In this document: positions 56,524-64,000 of the stretch, piece after piece | Position numbering within the stretch: the first letter of the stretch is position 1 | Layout of the letters: each line of letters begins with the position of its first letter | Source of the DNA: Taenia hydatigena | Taxonomy: Eukaryota; Platyhelminthes; Cestoda; Cyclophyllidea; Taeniidae | DNA: 64,000 nucleotides | Direction: 5' to 3' | Assembly (NCBI GenBank): GCA_036345935.2 | Contig: JADWOT020000001.1 | Location: 2,593,258 to 2,657,257 of the forward strand | The notes under the pieces: model-generated | What the model saw: the letters and a program-made list of their open reading frames with translations, nothing else | Told to the model about the DNA's origin: nothing | The model's database searches: none | Position numbers and translations under genes: made by a program

Positions 56524-56626
56524 CCATCCTTCCACACTGGATGGACTCGACTCGGATCGCCTACTCCATCCATTCATCCACGTGGATACTTGTCCCATAC
56601 GCAACTACTATCGCTCCACACAAGTG

Positions 56627-56743
56627 TCCATCCATCCATCCATCCATCCATCCATCCATCCATCCATCCATCCATCCATCCATCCATCCATCCATCCATC
56701 CATCCACCCATCCATCCATCCACCCATCCATCCATCCAGCTTG
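56627..56743. repeat. ATCC microsatellite
   Basis: About 117 bp of almost pure ATCC repeat. The equivalent place in D1 (35930-35970) has only a few units. Confidence 0.9.
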
Positions 56744-57020
56744 TCATTTCTTCAAGCACTCATCAATGCATTCATGCGTCCCTTCACAGATCCATTTATC
56801 CATCTCTCCACCTCCCACCCTTCCATCAATCCAGTCATGCATCCTTCCTTACATTCATACACCCACCCTCCATTCATCCACACATTTCTTCGTTCATCAC
56901 TTCAACCATGAATCCATTCATAAATCCATCCAACTCTCCATCCATCCAATGCTTCAATCGGTATTCATCCATCCAATCCTTCACCGTAATACGTCCACCT
57001 ACCGATCCTTCCTTTTAAAT

Positions 57021-57287
57021 GCGAGAAAACCGAACAATCAAGTACCTGCACTTTTGAAGCTTCTAGAAGTAGCAGGCGACAAATCTATCCAACTGTTCCT
57101 CTGCATTACCTCAGCTGCCTTTGTGGGCCCTAGTCGAGTGAATCTGATGGGCGAGCATACGCATTACAACGAGGGCTGTGCTCTACCCATGGCGAGGACA
57201 CATGAGGATAGATCTACCAAAGAATATACTTGCACGCTGGTTTCTCCAAGCCAATGGCACGAGCAGAAGCAGATTGAGCCTGTTTAA
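57021..57287 (+). pseudogene. Galactokinase first-motif exon, copy F
   Basis: Identical in protein to 36255-36521, with the same GEHTHYN (Asp to His). It again lacks all following exons. Its position 2 kb upstream of an acidic-peptide gene is the same as in D1. Confidence 0.7.
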
Positions 57288-57295
57288 AGAGCGTG

Positions 57296-59150
57296 AAATT
57301 GTCTCTGAAAGCAAACATCCTAACCGCAAGCACCACCTTTCCTAATTCCAAATCGTCCCAAAATCATGTTCCATTTTGCGAAGTGGAGGCAGTAACCACT
57401 ACAATAAGCATGAGGGAAATATAGAGGCTTCGATTAAGCCGCACTGCTCTCCCATTCTGATGTGGCATTTCTCTGTAGGGCCGTCCTAATACAAGAAAAG
57501 GCCTTGCGATGTCTTGAGAACGAAGAGCCCTTTGCCTTCCTGCCTAGTTGAATGCAGGTAGGTGTTTGTGAAAAGGCTTTTTATCCTCACATTCGAGTTA
57601 AGTGACACAGAGTGCCTCACCTGGAGTAGATGGGCAATTCTGCCCACCTTGCGCAACTCGATTCCGTGCAGATTTCAGGTGGTGCTTTGTTTGACTGCGA
57701 AGGACGCGAACCCACTGTGCATCACAAGTCACACGATTATCATGCAGTGCATAACGGGCGTGTTCACATAGTGTGCGTACGAGAAATGCACTTGAGAAGC
57801 TGTCGCCGCCTCAGGCTACAAGAAGTGACTGGAGTGAGATATGCCACCAAGCACAGAATTGTTGGATCACCAGGTATTCGCAGTGGGAGCGATAGAGTTG
57901 GGTTCTAGTTGGGGGCTGGCATTGAATGCACTGACCACTGCGCACCTACATGGATGCAAACGTGGGACTCACGGCTGGGAGATACTAGGAAGACTTGACT
58001 ACACTTCTGCTTCATCTCAAAGATCCCATAGAACAAATGTCGGGACTGAGAGATTGGCAGTAGACTTATCTTAGACAGTTAAAAAGATCGAATGAGGCGG
58101 ATTTGATGTATGGAATGTCATTAAAGGCTGACGAGGGATAAAGCATTCACCACAGCTCACATCCCTACACGAAGGCCATGAAAACGCACTGAATGATTGC
58201 ATTAACAAAATTCATCAGTCGGTTGCAGACCAGTAAGAGCCATTGCCAAGTGGTTGACATTGAAGCTATGAAGTGGAGTAGCATTTTGAAATGGGAAATC
58301 CAAAAGGCGAACCCGATTTGGGATGATTGTAAGCTAAGGTGGAGGAGTACATCGTTCAGCCCTGAGTCCTACATCCATCAGTCCCATCATTTTACCCCTA
58401 TTCATACGCCGTCTTCATCGAGCTATCAAGTGATTTACCTGGTCCCAAAAACCCACAACATCATCCATTTACCTGTCCACTTATGCACACCGCCGACATC
58501 CATTCACACACCCACCCACCCAGAAGCCATAAATTAATCCATGCGCATCAACGTCCTCATCTACATGTCCATTCACATATTTATCCCACTCATCCTTCCA
58601 TTCACCTATCCATGCATCATCCACCCATTCCGAACACTCATTCAAACATTTCATCCACCCACCCATCTATCCACTCATCCATCCCTCCATCTATACACTC
58701 CTTCATCCATCATTCCAACCATCCACCAATGCATCCACCCTTACCCTCATTCATACGCTCATCCCTCCTTCCACCCACTCCTCTCTTCATCCATCTCCAC
58801 TCATCCTCCCATCCCCATTCCTTTACTCATGCATCCAACCATCCATCTATTCATCCATCCTTCCATTCACCAAACACTTCCTCTATTCTTCCTATCATTC
58901 AACCTTTCATCCATCCTTCTCTCTATTCCTTCGCTTACTTTTCCGTCCATCCTTGCAATCATCCCTCCATTCATATCTTTCCCATCCACCTCTAATCCTC
59001 CATTCATCCACACAATCATTCCCCTCTATTCTCTCTAAACCCTACTCATCTATTCATTGACAAACTACATTCATAGTAGTAGGCACGCATTCAAATTAAC
59101 TACGGGTTAGATTTTTCGTCACTTTCACCAACTGGTGATGTCTTCTGGTG
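57296..59150 (+). other. Long 5' flank of acidic-peptide copy 9
   Basis: Almost identical to 36530-38385, CATC-rich in 58480-59040. No gene. Confidence 0.55.
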
Positions 59151-59155
59151 CAATG

Positions 59156-59193
59156 GGTCAAGGCTGAACCCAAGCCAAGCCAGCCTATATAAG
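59156..59193 (+). promoter_or_regulatory. Promoter of acidic-peptide copy 9, short pentamer array
   Basis: GGTCAAGGC at 59156-59164 and TATATAAG at 59186-59193, with only three pentamer-like units between them (21 bp gap). Confidence 0.6.
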
Positions 59194-59236
59194 GTGCAGC
59201 AAATGCGAAGGCACCATCATCAACCCAAGACCACAC

Positions 59237-59415
59237 ATGAAGTCGTCGACGTACACCTTCATCGCTCTCTTCATCGTCGTGTTGGTTGTTGTTTGGGTGA
59301 AGACCAGAAGATGAAGGCGAGGACGGCCACAAACTCGACTATGACGAATATGATGATGAAGATGGCAACGCAGGAGAAGACGTGCCGAAAAGGCAGGCGA
59401 TAAGAAATGAAGACT
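59237..59415 (+). pseudogene. Acidic-peptide gene, copy 9, deleted
   Basis: An intact promoter, leader and signal peptide, but about 70 bp are deleted after VWVK, removing ARPDP to KPA, and the frame ends at TGA 59312-59314 after 25 codons. The former acidic region and the AIRNED-like end still follow at nucleotide level (to about 59415), and AATAAA is kept at 59507-59512. The product would be little more than a signal peptide. Confidence 0.75.
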
Positions 59416-60344
59416 GAAGTAAGACGTTCGCGAAGGGTTAGCAGGAGGCAAAGATACCATCGTCTGTTGACGTAGTCATTTGAGTTGTCGCGATGATTTG
59501 TTTGCAAATAAAAGGAGCATGTAATGCAATTGTTGGTGTAGCGACATGGATGGAGGGATGGATGTGGTGTGTTGGAGTGTGACATTGGTGATGTGGGTGG
59601 AGTGGGTGATGGGGAGCAGGTTGGATGTGGGCGAAGTTGGGAGGTGAGGGAGGATGGTGTGCCTGTTGGGATTACTGAATTCAGGTCGCATCCATCGTGG
59701 CAGAATTCATCCATTCATCCATCTTTAGTCACACACAAGCACACAAATACATTGAATGGAATCGAGCCACATCATTTACTCCATGCACGTAACCACGTAG
59801 ACACTTATCCTGTACGCAACTACTATCGCTCCATGCAAGTGTTCGTTCATTTATGCATCCATCCATTAATCCGCCCATCAGGTCTCTTCCACTATTTATA
59901 ACCCTTCCTCCGTGCATCCACTCCTACATGCTCCTCTGCATCCACCATCCCACCACCATTAATGCAACCCTTCATTTTATCCCACCTAACTGCCGCAATC
60001 CAGCCTTTCTCTCCCCACCTTCTACTTCACACATTCCTCCTTCAACCTTTAAATGCTTGCATTCTCCGTGATTATGTAGGTCCTCTATATAGCTGCCATC
60101 CTGATCTCGGAAATAATTTCAGCCCAAATGGTTGTCGTTTGCAATCATTTTTGTTACTCCAAACTAGTGATCCACTTTACTGACCACACAACACTGCATC
60201 CAGTACAGCAGTCATCCCTCACATTCCGCCTCAGCATTCCTTTCTTTCAGCCTTGCCAAACCGTGTTTTGGAAACTCTCAACCTACCCAGATTAGCGACG
60301 GTGAACAAATGAAGATGAGAGTGATTGACGATAGTTCCAGTTTA

Positions 60345-60545
60345 TGGAAGCCTCGTGACACCGGCACCAACGGGTGAGTTAACGCAACTGACCAATGAGA
60401 ACATCGCGGAAGCAGAACAATCGCGACAGTGGCACAGATGGAGTTGACACTTCTCGTCAAGTGCTTCTCTGCTTTGGTAGGTTTCCTCCTCATACTCACC
60501 ACACTCCGTGCACCCTCCTTGACTCATGTGCTTGCTATTTGACGC
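60345..60545 (+). repeat. Module R4, partial copy
   Basis: 'cgtgacaccggcaccaacgggtgagtt' to 'gtgcttctctgctttggtagg' is a diverged copy of 42793-42945. The change from D2 to R4 at about 60345 mirrors the change seen near 39660, where D1 runs into a SET fragment instead. Confidence 0.55.
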
Positions 60546-60855
60546 ATGAGAATAACATGGACACCTGTTCTGTGGAAGGAGACTACAACTTGTGGTCGGG
60601 TTCAGTAGCCTGATGCAGCTTTTAGTGTGCACCAAATTTTGCTGACTATTTGTAACTCGGTTCGGCTATTCGATTTGCTGGATGTGGCGTTTGTGTGCAT
60701 TTATTCTGACGAGCACGTTATGGGAATACGTCCATCCATCCTCTATGCAGTCATGCTTCCATGCATTCCGTTCTCATTATTCCATTCCTACTTATATGCT
60801 GCATGTGTTCTTCGGTGAAGTACGTGGAGGAGGCTAAGAACTAAGTAATGGTCTG
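60546..60855. other. No gene recognised
   Basis: Short region between R4 and the U exon. Ends with a block homologous to 13560-13630 (the sequence 3' of the U motif exon, inverted). Confidence 0.4.
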
Positions 60856-60859
60856 ATGG

Positions 60860-61110
60860 GTCACTTTCCGATGGTAAGTTCCTCTTCTTCTTCTTGTCGT
60901 TTTGCGATGATGGGGCGTTTCCTTACACTGGGGATAGTGCAGTGATTAGATGTGTTTGCATTTCCGCATCTTCAATATTGCCTTCAATGTTGAAGTCGTG
61001 GTAGTTTGCTTCTGGCTGTGTGTGTTTGTGTTTGCTGGAAGTGGTTCACCATCTGCTGAACGAGGTTCGGCAAGTGGTGATGGTGGATGACGAAATCATT
61101 GGAATAGGGC
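60860..61110 (-). pseudogene. Unknown secreted protein U, diverged motif exon
   Basis: The minus strand carries NDFVIHHHH, NLVQQMVNHFQQT and HDFNIEGNIEDAEMQTH in alternating frames, parallel to 45531-45800. Frameshifted. Divergent from galactokinase copy G. Confidence 0.5.
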
Positions 61111-61147
61111 ACAGGCGGTGTTAATGTGTTCCAGCTGTAATTTATTC

Positions 61148-61205
61148 CCCTCCTCCTCCTCCTCCTCCTCCTCCGCTCCCTCGTCCTCCTCTCTCTCCTC
61201 CTCCT
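61148..61205. repeat. TCC trinucleotide tract
   Basis: CTCCTC repeats with interruptions. Related GAG/GGA tracts lie at 44430-44465 and 50265-50345. Confidence 0.85.
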
Positions 61206-61229
61206 CTTCCTAGGCAGCCTTCAAGATTT

Positions 61230-62480
61230 TAACAGCTGATATTCGAAGGTGGCCGCGACTGTGCCGCTTCGAGTCAAAAACTTCACCTCCTCTAGAGAGG
61301 AAGAGTTAATCACCACTCATGTTCACAACACCGTGGGCCAAATTGTTTCCACCTCTTTCATCCCAGGTCACGTCTTCCATCTCCACGGGAAAAAAAAAGG
61401 AGCACCCTCATTTGTTAACGCACCGAACACGATTCGGACGAGTCGCCATGCGGTCCGATGCAACAAATGGCGTGTCTCCAGAGCCTCCGGATGCACTGCC
61501 CTTCCGCCAACTGTGGATATTCTCTGACTGCCTTCTCCATCTATCAAACTGTCCATCCCTCCATCTAGGTGGCTTCAACTGCCTGAATGCCCACGTGCCT
61601 ACCCACTGTGGAAGAAAGCCCTCCACTTAGCTACATGCAAGCAGAAAGCACACCAACTCTGCCGTGTGGACATGGCAAGATGAGAATGGTAGAGGAATGC
61701 TTTAGGGATGTGATTGTAATGCGACTTTAGCTAGTCATAATCTTTGCGTGTGTGTTTGAATAGGTAGTGGACGGGAGTGGTGACCACATCTCAAGTGGTC
61801 GAAGTTGTGTGACGAATGGTAGCCAATGCGCCTATTACAGGAGGATGCAGACACTCAGTCACCATGCGACATCCACTGCAAATACAGTGAAAAAAGACAT
61901 ATGGGTAAGGCGGGAGAGAGGAAATGCCTTGAAACACCAATGAGATTGCCTCCGATTACCCACAGATCTAACGACTGCGATCCTGTGAAGATGAACTTTG
62001 AGGGCAAGGCAAAGGTTTCGATCGTCGCCAGTGACATCTGCCAATGCACAGCCACCGAGCGATAGCGCGCCTGTCTATCTGAGCGCGAGTAACTGGCGAA
62101 GAACCTCGAAGGTGTTGAGTCTTCGTGACATGCAAGCAGAATTTTTACATATGGAGGAGCTTCGTATGCACAAGTTCTGAAACCGCCTTGAAAGTCCACT
62201 TATCACCTTACCTGACCATTGTGGAGATCTGCAAATCTGCAAGTGCTACCTCCACTGGGCGACGTCGTCACGACTTAGCGGAAATCCACATCTCAACACC
62301 CTAAATGACTTAGGCCAAACCACCACACTTGCCTCTCCCTTTTCTTCCATCGACACTACCTCTACCTGTTTGTGCCCCTCCCCACCTTCTAGGCAAAAGA
62401 ATCGGCCACTGCCAAAATGGACATTGCAGACGGATCTCGAGGAACACATGTTCTACCCAACAACAAGGAGCTTGAGAAGT
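61230..62480 (+). pseudogene. Galactokinase, degraded copy G
   Basis: Nucleotide homology to every 3' exon of copy D: 61414-61540 (EHxWAG...MDQ exon, frameshifted), 61960-62160 (NDCDPVKMNFEGKAKVSIVA, then stops), and the last exon 62395-62480 (SATAKMDIADGSRGTHVLPN). The GGGFGG exon appears deleted (junction near 62280). It is the most diverged of the plus-strand copies. Confidence 0.65.
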
Positions 62481-62489
62481 ATGCTTCAA

Positions 62490-62795
62490 CGTGTAAACCT
62501 CTTTAGGGAAGTGCGTAATGCTGCACAAATTTGGACTACTTGTAAGCTGCACCAACTTCATCTTGCGCTGATGTGAAAAGTGGACGAGGAAAGCACAGAG
62601 TAGAGCCCACTCCACTGGCTTAGAAAGGGAGCTAGCATGCTACAACCTCCACCTCGTAACCATGCTGCCCATTTGAACTCGCAAGCGCTCCCTGCTGCAC
62701 TACCGCAATCACATTTACAACAACCTGAGGATCGCATAAGGCGACATAGCTGGCCGCACCTCTGTTCCTCACTAAACATCTGGCTTGCATTTCAG
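62490..62795. other. No gene recognised
   Basis: Sequence between the galactokinase relic and R1. No SET-domain similarity was found here, so this cassette lacks the SET partner. Confidence 0.4.
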
Positions 62796-62799
62796 CGCA

Positions 62800-63385
62800 A
62801 GTGGGCTTGTAATGCAACGGACGACGTTGTTTGACTTGCCATTGACTGCATACACGTCAGCAGTCGGGTGTCAGTTGGTGGCCATTCCGATGGCGAGGAA
62901 CAATCGTTGGTTAAATGCCCTCGTCAAAGATGCGCTCGTTCCCACATAAAATTAAAAGTGGTTTTGCCAAACGCCAGTTCTCAAGGCTAGCAGGATGATG
63001 AAATTAGTTGAGCACAGTAAATTAAATCTGTCAGGCTAATGGGGTTGCTGGGCAAAAGGTCATGAGGGAGGTGGGAGGAGGTCGTGCAGTAGGCGGATCT
63101 CCAAAGCCTTTTCAGCACAAAGTGTTTAAGGTAGGCAATGAGGGAGCCGCAAACATTGACGTGACTTGGTGGTCATCAAAGAAGAAGTGTGAGTCGGCGA
63201 CGAAGAAGGGGCATTGCCAAGGGATTGGCGTTGAGGCTACAAGGTGCAGTGGCCTTGGAATGGAAAATTTGTGTGTTAGAGCATAGAAGATTTTACAGTG
63301 TATCAGTAGCAGTGGGAAAGGGAAATGGAGTTGGGAAGAAGTGCAGACTGAAGTCATGTGATCCATGGTGCAGTACCGAGTCGTA
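62800..63385 (-). repeat. Module R1, copy 7
   Basis: Inverted R1, diverged. Contains 'acttggtggtcatcaaag' and 'ggcgacgaagaaggggc' as in 19205-19260. Confidence 0.6.
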
Positions 63386-64000
63386 TGCTCTTCACTTCCA
63401 TCTGCTCATCCCATTTCGACTAGTCATGTATGGCCTTCCTTTGCTCATTCAAATAATTCCCCTTTCAATACAACTTACAAGTTCATTTATCCATCCATTC
63501 ATCCATCCTTGCCTACATCTTTGCAGCCATTATGCATCCATCTATTGATCCATCAATCCCCACGCACAGAATCATCAATCATCACGTCCGAATCTACAGC
63601 CTAATCCATGTGCACAAAAGTGTCCATTTACTCACTCCTTCATTCTTTCACACAGCCCGTCAAGAATTCATTCATCCACCCAACCGCACATACATCCATC
63701 CGTCCATCCATCGCATCACAGATCGATCCACCTATTACTCCATCCACACACTCATCCATCTATCCTGTCATTCATTCAACCACCGACCAATGCATTCATG
63801 TGTCCCTACACAGACCCATCCACCCACCCATCTATCCATTCCCCACCTTTCATCAACCCATTCATTTATCCTTCGATCCGTTCATGCACCCATCACCTCA
63901 TTCATCCTTCCATTCGTGCCTTTATTCATCCCACCACTTTTCCATTCATAAATCCATTCAAATTTCTATCCTCCCATTCATTTTGTGTTTGTCCATTCCA
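63386..64000 (+). repeat. Edge copy of the acidic-gene upstream duplicon
   Basis: Matches 35575-36060 ('ttcaaataattcccc', then the CATC tract with the same landmark phrases). In D1 the next features are a galactokinase first-motif exon and, about 2.5 kb on, an acidic-peptide gene. Confidence 0.6.

Larger units (their letters stand above)
53460..60350 (+). repeat. Direct duplicon D2
   Basis: Collinear with D1 (32170-39660). Holds GALK copy E, SET copy E, a truncated R1, GALK first-motif exon F and acidic-peptide copy 9. Confidence 0.8.

Overview
This window looks like nuclear DNA of an animal. Coding sequence is sparse, exons are joined by short introns (55-90 bp), TATA boxes and AATAAA signals occur, and much of the length is CATC/ATCC-type low-complexity sequence. 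No bacterial-style operons are present. A parasitic flatworm, perhaps a tapeworm, would fit the style of the locus, but I cannot prove that from sequence and hold it with low confidence.

Almost everything here is a recently and repeatedly duplicated locus. Five ingredients recur. (1) A family of tiny, intron-less genes encodes secreted, extremely acidic proteins: 669-938, 3823-4362, 5404-6247 (broken), 15924-16217 (minus), 20989-21282, 38486-38725, 41536-41823, 52872-53210, 59237 onward (broken), plus a relic near 1990-2287. They share a promoter with a GGTCAAGGC box about 10-45 bp upstream of a TATATAAG box. (2) Galactokinase (GALK) is present as scattered exons. The best piece, 46029-47681, splices in frame to 268 codons plus a stop and covers the C-terminal two thirds of the enzyme. 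Isolated first-motif exons lie at 36255-36521 and 57021-57287. (3) A SETMAR/SUV39-like SET-domain methyltransferase lies convergent to galactokinase; most copies are frameshifted. (4) A secreted protein of unknown function ('U') lies divergent from galactokinase. (5) Non-coding modules, which I call R1, R2, R4 and R5, recur between these genes.

Layout. 1-6300: acidic-peptide genes and relics, with a Ty3/Gypsy integrase remnant. 6300-12760: modules R1 and R2, the most open SET-domain copy (11378-11989) and a dead galactokinase on the minus strand. 12903-24557: a giant, nearly perfect inverted repeat (arms 4.96 and 5.62 kb, spacer 1.08 kb) carrying one acidic-peptide gene per arm. 24660-30150: the only long stretch that is not visibly duplicated, with nothing I can name. 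30157-64000: direct duplicons of U / GALK / SET / acidic-peptide material, including a 7-kb direct duplication (about 32170-39660 and 53460-60350). Both window edges cut through further copies, so the array continues on both sides.

How the genes work together is inference. The galactokinase and SET copies look like hitch-hiking or decaying passengers, while the acidic secreted peptides are the only part kept open and with a full promoter in several copies. The palindrome could also be an assembly artefact; long reads would decide.
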